64,000 nucleotides of DNA from DATJPR01 sp963752915 (lineage in GTDB: Bacteria > Bacteroidota > Ignavibacteria > UBA10030 > UBA6906), in NCBI GenBank assembly GCA_963752915.1, contig CAVVZZ010000013.1, forward strand, positions 62,001 to 126,000, in the 5' to 3' direction. The number at the start of each line of letters is the position of its first letter. Positions within the stretch are counted from its first letter, which is position 1. The position numbers and the translations under genes are program-made. Below the pieces are notes generated by a model. It saw nothing but the letters and a program-made list of their open reading frames with translations, did not search any database and was not told the origin of the DNA. Shown here piece after piece: positions 1 through 9,868 of this stretch.

Positions 1-718
1 CGCTCCGGTATGCCTTGATGACGCCGACCGGATCTTTCAAATAGTCGAAGCGCGAAATCTGGGTCACGACAGGACGTGAACGGTCAATGCCGAATTTCTC
101 AAACACCGACTGGATCTCCTCTTCCCGAAGCTCCCGGTTTTTTTCGCTCAACGGGTCGATCGAAGGAGAAATCAGCACCTGGGGGATTTCCAGCGGACGC
201 GCAAACGCTGGCGCGGAAAAGACTGCGGCATCGTACCGCTTGACATACTCCTCGATAAAGTACCAGATCTTTCGGTTCGGCCTGGAGAAATCGATATGGC
301 ATCTCCATGCCCAGTGACCTTCCTTCCCCCGTCGCGAGGCGATCAGCGCGACGGGTTGCGGGTCATGGACGAATACCATCTCACTGAAATCCATCTCTTC
401 TGCATTGTCTTTGTTCACGGCGAGAAAATAATCAAGTTCCTCCTCGGAGACATCCACGGGTGCGCCGTGGAGCGCGTTGTGGAGTTTCTTTGTGATGACG
501 AAGAACCGTTCGTCGCCCTTGATCACATCCCATCGGGCGCTCACGCCAAGTTCCTTCATGAGAGGTATCATCCTGCTCAGAATTTCCGCCACGCCTCCCC
601 CGACGGCGGTCGAATTGATATTCTGAATGGTGCGGCCTTTGAGATGGTGTGCTATCAACCGCAGGTCATCGATAGCCGCCTGGCCGACGATGGAGGCATA
701 CTCCTCAAGCGCGATCAT
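1..718 (-). CDS. treT: Trehalose synthase-like GT4 glycosyltransferase, C-terminus cut by window edge
   Basis: The reading frame starts at the ATG on the complement of 716-718 and stays open to the left edge, so only about 239 N-terminal residues are visible. The protein reads as a family-4 retaining glycosyltransferase of the TreT type, which makes trehalose from glucose and an NDP-glucose. Visible markers are an N-terminal Rossmann region with QNINSTAVGGGVAEIL, the segment HDPQPVALI, GHWAWRCHIDFSRPN and, near the edge, QISRFDYLKDP, which matches the start of the donor-binding domain. The start overlaps the end of the upstream DUF5752 gene by 14 bases, so the two are almost certainly co-transcribed. 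The family call is from recognised sequence; the donor sugar is not determined. A related NDP-sugar glycosyltransferase is the main alternative. Confidence 0.85.
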   Translation of the reverse strand, partial: MIALEEYASIVGQAAIDDLRLIAHHLKGRTIQNINSTAVGGGVAEILSRMIPLMKELGVSARWDVIKGDERFFVITKKLHNALHGAPVDVSEEELDYFLAVNKDNAEEMDFSEMVFVHDPQPVALIASRRGKEGHWAWRCHIDFSRPNRKIWYFIEEYVKRYDAAVFSAPAFARPLEIPQVLISPSIDPLSEKNRELREEEIQSVFEKFGIDRSRPVVTQISRFDYLKDPVGVIKAYRS

Positions 719-1346
719 ACTTCCTCACCAGTTTGATAATCGTGTTCCTCAGACCTTCCAGGGTGTAGGTATACGGGTCCAGATTCTGGAGGACTTCCGC
801 CAGCTCCTGAAAACCGTTGTCCCGGAACCAGATGGTGAAATCATTTCTGCCAAGTTCCGGCCTGAGCCGTGCATCGAACATATGATAGTAGAGCGAACTG
901 ATGCTCACCTTGCCCAGGACGTCGCAGAACTCCGCCAACGAGGTCGCACTGTAGGGTGTGGGGAGGGTAAACGTCCGGCATGCCATGAAATGAAATTCCT
1001 CCCCCTGAACGCTGTCGACAAAATGGTTGGAGCCTGCGATGTAATGATCGAGTACCTGGAGCAGGCGCTCCCGGATTTCCTCAATCGTCTGACATTGTAT
1101 CACGTCGATACTTGTCAACTGCTCCCCAAGCGGATCGTCGTTGAGAACGTTCGTCACCCAGTACGCAAAGTCGTTCGGTGGTTCGGGAGAAAGATAGTGG
1201 TGCTGCTCAAGAAACCGGTGGGTATGGTAATAGACGGACATTGCAGGAACTTCGCTGATTCCTTCCGCGAGTTCCGAGGCGTTCCTGGCTTTTCGTCCCA
1301 GGAGTAGAGTCTGGTCGTGTTTTGTCGTGAACAAGAACGGAGTCAT
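705..1346 (-). CDS. DUF5752 family protein
   Basis: This 213-residue protein matches the DUF5752 family over its whole length. Recognisable blocks are KARNASELAEGI, YYHTHRFLEQHHYLSPEPPN, DFAYWVTNVLNDDPLGE, GEEFHFM, LPTPYSA and LDPYTYTLEGLR. No signal peptide or membrane segment is seen, so it should be cytoplasmic. Family members commonly sit immediately upstream of TreT-like or other GT4 glycosyltransferases, as here, where the end of this gene overlaps the glycosyltransferase start. The function is not known. The conserved His-rich N-terminal block suggests a ligand- or metal-binding role, but that is inference. Confidence 0.8.
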   Translation of the reverse strand: MTPFLFTTKHDQTLLLGRKARNASELAEGISEVPAMSVYYHTHRFLEQHHYLSPEPPNDFAYWVTNVLNDDPLGEQLTSIDVIQCQTIEEIRERLLQVLDHYIAGSNHFVDSVQGEEFHFMACRTFTLPTPYSATSLAEFCDVLGKVSISSLYYHMFDARLRPELGRNDFTIWFRDNGFQELAEVLQNLDPYTYTLEGLRNTIIKLVRKYDRA

Positions 1347-1971
1347 CGTTCCCCCTTCGTCTCACTTCCGCCGTCGCAATCGAAGGCGAGTTGGTGCCGG
1401 AAATAAATACGGATCCGGTGACAGAGACTTCCTTTGAAGAATACGCAGTGTCAGTGCGACTTACGCACAAGGTGGTGAACGGTCCGACGAAAGAGAGCGG
1501 GGAAGAATGAGTGTACAGCACATGGGTGCGAATTCGAGGCCAATCCCAGGAGGGTGGATGGGATGGTGTCCTGCAAAGACTATCTCAGCATGAGGTTGCT
1601 CGATGCCTGACCTCACGAGTGGGAGATGCCTGTGACTATTCAAGCCCGGAAGCGGGAGAGCTGTGTGCGACGACCCGCGACTCCCCACGACTGCAAACGA
1701 ATGATTCCCGAAGTATTCCTGAGACTTGAGAATCGACGTATTTGCTGTGGTCGAATACGTGCAGAGAAGGGCGCAAATAACGAGTTTTGAAGTTCGGTTC
1801 ATTATTCTTCTACAAGCTAGCATTCTAAGGAAGAATGTCAACGAGACAATCATACAAACTCGCGGGAAAGCCCCATCCGGGGAAGAACGACCAATTGATT
1901 CTGCCACAAACTCTCAGTATTTTCCGTGCGTCCCTTTCCGTCCCGCTCATATCACCACCTCGGTGTCCACC
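1347..1971. other. Long intergenic region between divergent genes, no convincing gene
   Basis: About 625 bases separate the DUF5752 gene (minus) from the peptidase gene (plus). Open frames here, for example on the complement of 1461-1907, show no recognisable protein family and have a composition unlike the neighbours. An imperfect hairpin is visible: ATTCTTC at 1804-1810 and GAAGAAT at 1830-1836. The region should hold promoters for both flanking operons, but I could not pick out a clear -35/-10 pair. Confidence 0.4.
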
Positions 1972-4197
1972 ATGTGCCTTTCGTCGGTCCGCAGTCGATC
2001 CGTAATCACGAGTCTCATGCTTCTCCTGCTTGTTGGTTCCGCTCCTGCCCAGGAGAAGAAACCGCTCACGTTTGAGCAGATTTATCGGAACGGAGAACCC
2101 CGGCTGACAAAACCGGTCCCCTTTGTTGTGGGGTGGGCTGATGACCAGCATTATCTCCTCGCCAAAGGCCGGGGTGAAGGTGTGGTCTCCGTCGATGTGT
2201 CCACTGGAACAGAAACCCCGTATCATGATCTTACGCAGTTTAAGTCCATCGTTGACTCCACCGTGAATTTGAACGCGCCTGCGTCGGCGACCGAAGACTA
2301 TAGTATTCTCGCTTACGAGAAGGGAGGCGACATCTACCTTCTCGATACCAAGGCGCGCACCTTCCGCCAGCTCACGAAGACGGCGGCCGAGGAGAAGAAC
2401 CCTACGGTTTCTCCCGACGGTAAGTATGTCGCCTTCACCCGTGACAATAATCTCTATGCGATGGCATGCGGTTCCGGAAAGGAAACGCAGCTCACAAAGG
2501 ATGGCTCCGATGTCGTCTATAATGGTTGGGCCTCGTGGGTCTACTACGAGGAAATCCTCGGCCGTCCGTCCCGGTATCGTGCATTCTGGTGGTCGCCCGA
2601 TAGCCGAACCATCGCGTTCTATCGCTTCGATGATTCACGCGTTCCAGTGTTCGATCTGTTCAACGCCGATGAGCAGCACGGTTCAATGGAAAAAACGCGC
2701 TATCCCGAGTCCGGCGATCCGAATCCGGAGGTCAGGGTCGGGACAGTCTCGCCCGATGGCGGAGATGTCCATTGGGCGGATTTCAATCCGGCGGACGACC
2801 AGTATTTTGGGATGCCGTTTTGGACCCCGGACAGCAAGTCACTCTGGGTTCAATGGATGCCACGGAGCCAGAAGGACCTGAAGATTTATGCTGTCAATCC
2901 CTCCACGGGAGCAAAGAAGGAGGTTTACGATGAACGCCAGGCATCATGGGTGGAGTGGTTTGAAACCATAGGGTTTCTGAAAAACGGCAAAGGGTTCATC
3001 CTGAAGTCGGACAAGGACGGATGGATGCATCTCTATTTCTACGCCATGGATGGGGCCCTTCGAAAGAGACTGACAGAGGGAGATTGGAGTGTCACCGGGG
3101 TGGATGCCGTGAATGAACAGCGCGGTGAAGTGTTCTTCTCAGCCCGGAAAGAGAACTCGACGCGGATCGATCTCTATCGCGTTTCGCTGGAGGGCGCGGA
3201 CCTCACGCGATTGACGTTCGGAGAATATACGCATTCGGTGAAGGTCTCTCCGAGCGGAAAGTATTTTGTCGCATCCTATTCCAACGTCTCGACCCCCACG
3301 AAGGTTGCGTTGTGTGATCGTGACGGCAAAACCCTCAAAGAATTGGGAGACAGCAAAACGCCCGCACTGGATGAATATGATGTCGCGAAAACCGAGTTGT
3401 TCCGCGTGACGACGCCGGATGGCTTCGCGCTCCCGGTGACCTGGACGCTCCCCACCCAGTTCGACCCCCAGAAGAAATATCCCGTTCTTATCTCGATCTA
3501 CGGCGGACCGAATGCCGGCACGGTTTACGACCGCTGGGGAGGCATTGGCAATCAATGGCTGGCCGAAGAAGGGGTCATCCAGGTTTCGATGGACCATCGT
3601 GGGTCGGGACATTTCGGGAAGAAGGGCGTCGCACTGATGTACCGTTGTCTCGGGAAATGGGAGATGCAGGACTATAGTGAAGTAGTGAAATGGCTCCGGA
3701 CAAAACCGTTCGTCGACAGCACGCGTGTCTGCATCACGGGTGGGAGTTATGGAGGATATGTCACCTGCATGGCGCTGACAGCAGGCGCGGACTATTTCAA
3801 TTACGGCGTCGCCGATTTCTCGGTCACTGACTGGAAATTGTACGATACCCACTACACCGAACGGTACATGGACACGCCGGAAGAAAATCCCGAAGGATAC
3901 AAAGCCGGTGCCGTGCTGACCTATGTGGACAAATACATAGGCGTGCTCTTGATCAATCACGGGACGCTCGACGACAATGTCCACATGCAGAACAGTATCC
4001 AACTTCTCAGCGCGCTCGAAAATCTGGGGAAGCACTTCGAATTTATGGCGTACCCCAACGAACGACACGGCTGGGGCGGTCCGAAGGCCACATTCCTCCG
4101 GAATGAAACGATGAGATTCTATTATCAATACTTGATACGCAAGCCGTTCCCGGGGGAGCTTTTCAGCAAACCGGGAATCGGCCGCCGACCGTTCTGA
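1972..4197 (+). CDS. Secreted prolyl oligopeptidase family protein (S9, DPP-IV type)
   Basis: This is a 741-residue serine peptidase of the dipeptidyl-peptidase IV type, which removes N-terminal dipeptides, typically X-Pro or X-Ala. An upstream in-frame extension is open to 1726 but has no protein-like character. The ATG at 1972 gives a classic signal peptide (MCLSSVRSRSVITSLMLLLL, then SAPAQ). The N-terminal half is a beta-propeller (DPPIV_N) with repeated segments such as SPDGKYVAF and SPDSRTIAF. The C-terminal half is an alpha/beta hydrolase with the nucleophile motif GGSYGGY (Ser592), GTLDDNVH (Asp667) and NERHGW (His699), so the triad is intact. It leads a plus-strand run of closely spaced genes. 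The exact peptide specificity is not shown. Confidence 0.9.
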   Translation: MCLSSVRSRSVITSLMLLLLVGSAPAQEKKPLTFEQIYRNGEPRLTKPVPFVVGWADDQHYLLAKGRGEGVVSVDVSTGTETPYHDLTQFKSIVDSTVNLNAPASATEDYSILAYEKGGDIYLLDTKARTFRQLTKTAAEEKNPTVSPDGKYVAFTRDNNLYAMACGSGKETQLTKDGSDVVYNGWASWVYYEEILGRPSRYRAFWWSPDSRTIAFYRFDDSRVPVFDLFNADEQHGSMEKTRYPESGDPNPEVRVGTVSPDGGDVHWADFNPADDQYFGMPFWTPDSKSLWVQWMPRSQKDLKIYAVNPSTGAKKEVYDERQASWVEWFETIGFLKNGKGFILKSDKDGWMHLYFYAMDGALRKRLTEGDWSVTGVDAVNEQRGEVFFSARKENSTRIDLYRVSLEGADLTRLTFGEYTHSVKVSPSGKYFVASYSNVSTPTKVALCDRDGKTLKELGDSKTPALDEYDVAKTELFRVTTPDGFALPVTWTLPTQFDPQKKYPVLISIYGGPNAGTVYDRWGGIGNQWLAEEGVIQVSMDHRGSGHFGKKGVALMYRCLGKWEMQDYSEVVKWLRTKPFVDSTRVCITGGSYGGYVTCMALTAGADYFNYGVADFSVTDWKLYDTHYTERYMDTPEENPEGYKAGAVLTYVDKYIGVLLINHGTLDDNVHMQNSIQLLSALENLGKHFEFMAYPNERHGWGGPKATFLRNETMRFYYQYLIRKPFPGELFSKPGIGRRPF

Positions 4198-4216
4198 ACT
4201 CCACCATGAGAACCTC

Positions 4217-6931
4217 ATGCGCACTCGATTGCCTTCCCTTTTCCTTTTCCTTCTCGTCATGCCATGGGCTGGGGCGACAGCTGCCGAGCAATCGTTTTCT
4301 CTGTCAAACGACAGGGTCACGTGCGTCGTTCGTATCGTTGACGGCGTCCTCGCGGGCGACCGTCTTGCAGGGGTTCCCCTGTGGCTGAAACGCGAAGGGC
4401 AGGGGCAGCCGGTTTCCGTGTCGACGGACGCGTCGTTCGGCGTCGATGTGATGTACGCCGACTGGCGCGCCCCCGGAAGGCAGAACAACGGCGACAACCC
4501 CGTCATCCTCGGGCCGGGGAATTTTCGTTTTGTCTCGAAAGAAGATTCGACAGCAGACAACGGAACGGAAATCCTGACGCTGTATTTCAAGGGCGTCGAC
4601 CATTCCATCGATCTGCGTGTACGGTATCGGCTCGACAAGGATGCTCCAACACTCCGGACGGAGATCGCAGTTCGGGATACTTCCCTCGGGGAACATTTCG
4701 TTCGTTGGCTCTGGTCGCGACGCGGGAAGATCGAAGGACAGGCAACGATCGTTGACCCCGGCGCGTTCGGTCAGCCTGTGGCGATCGTGTTGACTTCGGG
4801 CAGCGCCTTCTTCGGACTGGAATTCCCCTCCTCGGAGAACAGCGTCGATTCGACTCTCTCTCTCCGGTGCGGACAGGAGATCGGCGAGCGGATCGGGAGG
4901 GAATGGATTGCAAGCAATTGGGTCGCAGAGGGACTCGCACCCGATAAGGATGTCAGGCGTTGGTTCTTCACCTACCTCGATGAGATCCGCGTTGCGCCGC
5001 TTCGCCCGTATGTGCTGTATAACTCCTGGTATGATCTTCGCTCGCCCGAGTATCCGCACGTCCCGAAGGAAAACATCATGAGCGAGGAGTCGGCGTTGCG
5101 CATGGTGTCCCTTCTCCGTGACAATATGGTCCGTAAACACGGGATCCCCCTTGATGCGTTTGTCCTCGATGATGGTTGGGACACGTACGAAAGCGATTGG
5201 GTCTTGCGGAAAGAACAGTGGCCGCATGGACTCCGGCCGCTGGCCGCTACGTTGAAAACAATGAACACGAGCCTCGGTCTCTGGCTTGGACCCATCGGCG
5301 GCTATTCCTTCCGTTCACGAAGAATCGCGTGGATGCGGAGCCATGGCTATGAAGTGGTGGGCGACCAGTTGTGCGTTGCCGGAAAACGGTACAGCACGCT
5401 GCTCAAGAACCGCGTGACGGACTTCACCAGGAATGACGACGTCGGATACTTTAAATGGGACGGGATCCAATTTGTCTGCAACCAGCCCGACCACGGACAC
5501 CCCATCGATGTCTACTCCCGGAGAGCGGCGCTGCAATCGGTGATCGCGATGTGCCGTTCCGTGCGCGAGGCAAAGCCCTCGGCATTCCTGAACATTACCT
5601 CCGGCACGTGGCTGAGTCCCTGGTGGCTGCAATACGCCAATACCATCTGGATGGACGGGGAAGATTACGGGTACGCCGACGTTCCCTCGATCAGCAAACG
5701 TGACGCCGCAATCACGTATCGAGACTTCGTCCTGTACGAAGATTTTCACCTGAAGGGGTTATGGTTCCCGGTCGCCAATCTCATGACCCACGGGATTATC
5801 AAAGGGAAGCTCGAGATGCTGGGGAGTGCAGACGAGCCTCTCGACAAGTTTACCGACGATGTCCTGCTCTACGTGGCACGCGGAGTCTCGATGTACGAGC
5901 TGTATATCTCTCCCGATATCATGAGCGATGGAGAGTGGACGTCCATTGCACGGTCGCTTGCATGGGCAAAAGACCGATTCCCGATTCTCATGCATACGGA
6001 AATGGTCGGCGGAAATCCTCTTCAACGACAGGCCTATGGCTATGCGCACTTCGACAGAATGAACGGGATCATCGCAGCAAGGAATCCGGTGGTCGACAGC
6101 CAGCGACTGAATGTCGCCCTCACAACAGCGTTGGGTCTTGAAACCGGTGCAGCCGCCCTTGTGCTCGAACGGGTCTATCCGACCCGGTGGATTGCCCCGA
6201 GAACCTATCGCACCGGCGATACCGTCTCCGTCCCCCTTGATGCCTTCGAGACGGCAGTCTACGAAATGTATCCCCTCAAGAGTGCATCCTGGCCGCTCCT
6301 TGCCGGCGTGGTCTTCGGAGAGAGTCCCGGCAGTTCAGGGAAGGATGTTACGCTGACAACGGCAACAACGGGAAATGAAGTCCGGATCTTGAATCCCGAC
6401 CGCATTGCGTCGGTTACGGTTGACGGTCACTCGTGTCCCTCCACGGCCATGCTGCCAATGTCCGCGACGACCTCGGCCGGATTATTGATGCGTGATGCAG
6501 CCGTGAAACCGATGAAGAACGGCGTTCAAATCACATCAGCATTCTCGACACAGGCATCCGCTCTTGCAGTCGCCGTCCTCTTAACGCCTTCGAACACCTC
6601 CGGGAAGCAGCCACGACTGGAAGTCCGTGGCCTTGTCGATGGCGTCGCAACTCCGGCATCGGAGGGAAATCCCGAGGGGATTTCGCACTGGTTCGTCATT
6701 CCCGTGAACAATGCCAGTCGGGAAATCGCCATATCATTCTCGGCCTCCGAAGCATGGTCCGGAAAGGCCGGCGTGTACGTGATCGGGATGGCTAAGCCCG
6801 CCTCGCACACCCTGACCATGAAAACGATTGGCGACATCCGGGAACGCATCCTCCCGCCGCGTCCCTGGCCGATCGGCGAAGTCCGGGAGACTGCAAAGCT
6901 CGGAGAAACACCGCTGACTCTTTATCCCTAA
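4217..6931 (+). CDS. Secreted GH36-like (clan GH-D) glycoside hydrolase
   Basis: The protein has 904 residues and a signal peptide (MRTRLPSLFLFLLVMPWAG, then ATAAEQ). The middle resembles the TIM barrel of GH36/GH27 alpha-galactosidases. It has YNSWYDL, the strand motif FVLDDGWD (Asp318-Asp319), GLWLGPIGGY and the nucleophile strand YFKWDG (Asp415). An N-terminal beta-sandwich and a C-terminal beta-rich region flank the barrel. Related proteins in planctomycetes and Bacteroidota are sometimes mis-labelled 'enterotoxin'; I rely on the KWDG and DDGWD motifs instead. The substrate is not determinable. Retaining alpha-galactosidase or alpha-N-acetylgalactosaminidase activity is a guess by clan. 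It begins 19 bases after the peptidase gene and is probably in the same operon. Confidence 0.7.
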   Translation: MRTRLPSLFLFLLVMPWAGATAAEQSFSLSNDRVTCVVRIVDGVLAGDRLAGVPLWLKREGQGQPVSVSTDASFGVDVMYADWRAPGRQNNGDNPVILGPGNFRFVSKEDSTADNGTEILTLYFKGVDHSIDLRVRYRLDKDAPTLRTEIAVRDTSLGEHFVRWLWSRRGKIEGQATIVDPGAFGQPVAIVLTSGSAFFGLEFPSSENSVDSTLSLRCGQEIGERIGREWIASNWVAEGLAPDKDVRRWFFTYLDEIRVAPLRPYVLYNSWYDLRSPEYPHVPKENIMSEESALRMVSLLRDNMVRKHGIPLDAFVLDDGWDTYESDWVLRKEQWPHGLRPLAATLKTMNTSLGLWLGPIGGYSFRSRRIAWMRSHGYEVVGDQLCVAGKRYSTLLKNRVTDFTRNDDVGYFKWDGIQFVCNQPDHGHPIDVYSRRAALQSVIAMCRSVREAKPSAFLNITSGTWLSPWWLQYANTIWMDGEDYGYADVPSISKRDAAITYRDFVLYEDFHLKGLWFPVANLMTHGIIKGKLEMLGSADEPLDKFTDDVLLYVARGVSMYELYISPDIMSDGEWTSIARSLAWAKDRFPILMHTEMVGGNPLQRQAYGYAHFDRMNGIIAARNPVVDSQRLNVALTTALGLETGAAALVLERVYPTRWIAPRTYRTGDTVSVPLDAFETAVYEMYPLKSASWPLLAGVVFGESPGSSGKDVTLTTATTGNEVRILNPDRIASVTVDGHSCPSTAMLPMSATTSAGLLMRDAAVKPMKNGVQITSAFSTQASALAVAVLLTPSNTSGKQPRLEVRGLVDGVATPASEGNPEGISHWFVIPVNNASREIAISFSASEAWSGKAGVYVIGMAKPASHTLTMKTIGDIRERILPPRPWPIGEVRETAKLGETPLTLYP

Positions 6932-6956
6932 CTCGCTCAGTCAAATCAACGACGGT

Positions 6957-8150
6957 ATGACCATGACACTCATCCAGGAAAAAGTCGCCCAGGCAAAACA
7001 GCTGCTGAAGGAGTTTGACGTTGATTGCTGGCTGACCTTTGTGCGCGAAAGCTCTCTCAACGGCGACCCGATACTCGCCTTTCTTGTGACGGCAAATGTG
7101 ACGTGGCACTCCGCGTTCCTCATCACCTCTTCGGGTCGGACCAAAGCGATTGTCGGATCGCTCGACAAGGCGACGATCGACGACCTCCAGGCCTATGACG
7201 ATGTCGAAGGATACGTCAAGAGCTTCAAAGAACCGCTCCAGAAGTTTCTTCGCGAAAATAACCCGCGCAAAATCGCGGTGAATTATTCGACCGGAAGCGA
7301 GATTTGCGACGGCCTTACCCATGGGATGTATCTCACCCTCATGGATGTCCTCTCCGAGATCGGGATGTCGGACCGGGTCTGTTCATCGGAGAAAATCATC
7401 TCCGCGCTCCGGCAACGGAAGACGGACGATGAGATCGCTGCGATGAAAGAGGCGATACTCCTGACGCTCGGGATCTATGACGAAGTCCGGAAGAAAATCA
7501 GGCCGGGAATCTCGGAAAAACAACTCGCAGCCTTCATGCAGGACCGTGTGCGCGCGCTCGGAGTGTCCTTTGCCTGGGATGAAGGGACGTGTCCTTCTGT
7601 CTTCACCGGTCCCGACACCGCGGGGGCGCATTATGGTCCCACCGACCGGCTGGTACAGGAAGGTCACGTTCTGAACATGGACTTCGGCCTTCGTGTCAAG
7701 GGGTACTGCTCCGACCTGCAACGGACATACTACGTCGCGAGAAGGGGGGAAAAAGACGTTCCGCCTGAGGTGATGAAAGGCTTCACGGTCATCCGGAATT
7801 CGATCGAAGAGGCAAAGAAAAAGATGCGCCCCGGCGTTCAAGGGCTCGAGATTGATGCCGCGTCGCGCTCCGTGATCGCCCAGGGCGGGTTTGAGGAATT
7901 TCCCCACGCGCTCGGTCATCAGGTCGGCCGGTTTGCCCATGATGGGACAGCACTCCTCGGTCCTGCTTGGGAAAAGTATGCCCGGAAGCCGTTCGAAGTA
8001 TTGGAGGAAGGAATGGTGTTCACTCTCGAACCGCGCCTCACCGTTCCGGGATACGGCGTAGTCACCATCGAGGAAATGGTTCAGGTTACTACGAACGGAG
8101 CCGCGTACCTGTCGGAACCGCAGGTCGAGCTCTACGTCATTCATTCCTGA
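6957..8150 (+). CDS. M24 family metallopeptidase (Xaa-Pro aminopeptidase-like)
   Basis: This 397-residue protein has the two-domain layout of Xaa-Pro dipeptidase and aminopeptidase P: a creatinase-like N-terminal domain (about 1-150) and a pita-bread catalytic domain. All five metal ligands of the dinuclear site are visible: Asp242 in NMDFG, Asp253 in SDLQRT, His321 in HALGHQVG, Glu358 in TLEPR and Glu372 in TIEEM. No signal peptide is present, so it acts in the cytoplasm. An adjacent ATG two codons downstream (6963) is an alternative start. It sits between secreted hydrolases and fits a role in finishing the breakdown of imported proline-containing peptides released by the S9 and M1 enzymes. 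Confidence 0.88.
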   Translation: MTMTLIQEKVAQAKQLLKEFDVDCWLTFVRESSLNGDPILAFLVTANVTWHSAFLITSSGRTKAIVGSLDKATIDDLQAYDDVEGYVKSFKEPLQKFLRENNPRKIAVNYSTGSEICDGLTHGMYLTLMDVLSEIGMSDRVCSSEKIISALRQRKTDDEIAAMKEAILLTLGIYDEVRKKIRPGISEKQLAAFMQDRVRALGVSFAWDEGTCPSVFTGPDTAGAHYGPTDRLVQEGHVLNMDFGLRVKGYCSDLQRTYYVARRGEKDVPPEVMKGFTVIRNSIEEAKKKMRPGVQGLEIDAASRSVIAQGGFEEFPHALGHQVGRFAHDGTALLGPAWEKYARKPFEVLEEGMVFTLEPRLTVPGYGVVTIEEMVQVTTNGAAYLSEPQVELYVIHS

Positions 8151-8163
8151 ATCGCAGACCAAA

Positions 8164-9867
8164 ATGAAATTCGCCCTTGTTGTTCTGGCAGCACTGTCCG
8201 CGTTCGCCTCGCCCGCATTCTCACAATCCCGAGAGAAGACGTTCACTCATGCTGACTCTCTTCGGGGAGGATGGACGCCATTTCGATGGTGCTACGATGT
8301 CACGTACTATCACCTGGATGTCCGGATTGACCCTTCTGCAAAAACAGTAAACGGCTCGAACGAGATTCGATTCAGGGTGCTGGAGGACTGCACCACATTG
8401 CAGATCGACCTGTTCAAAAACATGGATCTCGACAGTGTCGTATTGGACGGGGCCGCGCGGTGTAACGTGCGGCGTGATGGCAACGCGATGTTCGTCACAA
8501 CACCGGCACAACTGCGGAAAGGTGAACGTCATTCGCTCCTCGTCTCCTATGGAGGAAAGCCCGTCGTGGCCCGGCGTCCGCCGTGGGATGGCGGGTTCAT
8601 CTGGACGAAGGACAGCACCGGAGGGCCATGGGTGGCCGTGACCTGCGAAGGGACGGGGGCAAGCCTCTGGTGGCCCAATAAGGACCATCCTGCCGACGAA
8701 CCGGACAGCATGCTGATCAGCATCACCGTCCCCCCGGGACTCGAAGACGTCTCAAACGGGCGGCTGCGTTCGAAGGATGTTCTGCCGGATGGCTGGACCC
8801 GGTTCAACTGGTTTGTCAGCTATCCGATCAACAACTATTGCGTGACGGTCAACGTTGGCACGTTCGCGCACATCTCCGATACGTACATCAATCGCGATAC
8901 ACTCACCTTGGACTACTACGTTTTGCCGCAGAATCTCGAACGGGCGAAGCGGCAATTCGTTCAAGTGAAGTCCATGCTCGATGCCTTTGAGTACTCCTTT
9001 GGGCCGTATCCATTTATTCGGGATGGCTATAAGCTGGTCGATGCACCCCATAATGGGATGGAACACCAGAGTTGTGTGGCGTATGGAAATGGATACACGA
9101 ATGGGTACAGGGGGGCCGCCTCTTCAGCGGAGGGGCTGACCTTTGATTTTATCATTGTCCACGAGAGTGCTCACGAATGGTGGGGGAACAGCGTCACGGC
9201 TGCGGACAACGCCGACATGTGGATTCACGAGAGCTTCGGTGCGTATGCGGAGGCGTTGTTTGTGGAACGGCAGCTCGGCCGGGATGCCTCTCTTCGCTAT
9301 ATCAACGCCAAGAAACAGAACGTGCGGAACAGTGCGCCGATGCAGGGGGTCTACGGCGTGAATAACGAGGGGTCTGGCGACATGTATGACAAAGGACAAC
9401 TTGTTCTGAATACCCTTCGCAGTTCGATTGACAACGACTCACTCTGGTTCTCGATCCTCCGCGGGATTCAGACGCGTTTCCGGTACAAGACCATTTCGTA
9501 TGATTCTCTTGTGTTCTTTATCTCGGAGGCCACCGGAAAGGATTACCGTCCCTTCTTCGACCAGTACTTCCGTCATTCGGGAATTCCTCGGCTGGATACC
9601 TATGTTGCGAAGCGGGGGGATTCGACGTCGGTACGCTATCGATGGACCGGGGTCGTTCCGGGGTTTTCCATGCCTGTCAGGATCACGACAGGGGACGGAA
9701 CATGGAGGCAGATCACGCCTACCACGACCTCGCAATACCTGATGCTGGGGCCCGACGCGGATCCCTGGTCGTTCAAGATTGACGAGGAGAGGTTCTATTG
9801 TGATCCCCATATCGTGCGGACGTATCTCGACCCCCACGCACCCTCATCACTCTTGATGATGTTCTAA
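8164..9867 (+). CDS. Secreted M1 family metallopeptidase (aminopeptidase)
   Basis: The 567-residue protein starts with a signal peptide (MKFALVVLAALSAFASPAFS, then Q). The M1 zinc site is complete: His333-Glu334-x-x-His337 in HESAHEWWGN and Glu356 in WIHESFGAY, 18 residues after the second histidine. The upstream exopeptidase signature is NGMEHQS, a variant of GAMEN. The N-terminal part is the usual beta-saddle domain. At 567 residues it lacks the large C-terminal helical domain of PepN and ends in a short beta-rich tail, as in smaller bacterial M1 enzymes. It is 13 bases from the upstream gene and one base from the next, so it is in an operon. Confidence 0.88.
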   Translation: MKFALVVLAALSAFASPAFSQSREKTFTHADSLRGGWTPFRWCYDVTYYHLDVRIDPSAKTVNGSNEIRFRVLEDCTTLQIDLFKNMDLDSVVLDGAARCNVRRDGNAMFVTTPAQLRKGERHSLLVSYGGKPVVARRPPWDGGFIWTKDSTGGPWVAVTCEGTGASLWWPNKDHPADEPDSMLISITVPPGLEDVSNGRLRSKDVLPDGWTRFNWFVSYPINNYCVTVNVGTFAHISDTYINRDTLTLDYYVLPQNLERAKRQFVQVKSMLDAFEYSFGPYPFIRDGYKLVDAPHNGMEHQSCVAYGNGYTNGYRGAASSAEGLTFDFIIVHESAHEWWGNSVTAADNADMWIHESFGAYAEALFVERQLGRDASLRYINAKKQNVRNSAPMQGVYGVNNEGSGDMYDKGQLVLNTLRSSIDNDSLWFSILRGIQTRFRYKTISYDSLVFFISEATGKDYRPFFDQYFRHSGIPRLDTYVAKRGDSTSVRYRWTGVVPGFSMPVRITTGDGTWRQITPTTTSQYLMLGPDADPWSFKIDEERFYCDPHIVRTYLDPHAPSSLLMMF

Positions 9868-9868
9868 C

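Noticed and set aside
1461..1907. Open frame on the complement inside the 1347-1971 spacer
   Set aside because: No recognisable protein family, composition unlike real neighbours, and it overlaps the likely promoter region of two operons.
1726..1971. 82-codon upstream extension of the S9 peptidase
   Set aside because: It has no protein-like pattern and would bury a clear signal peptide that begins at 1972.
3139..4638. 499-codon open frame on the complement spanning the peptidase/GH36 junction
   Set aside because: Shadow of two well-supported plus-strand genes in GC-rich DNA; no family match.
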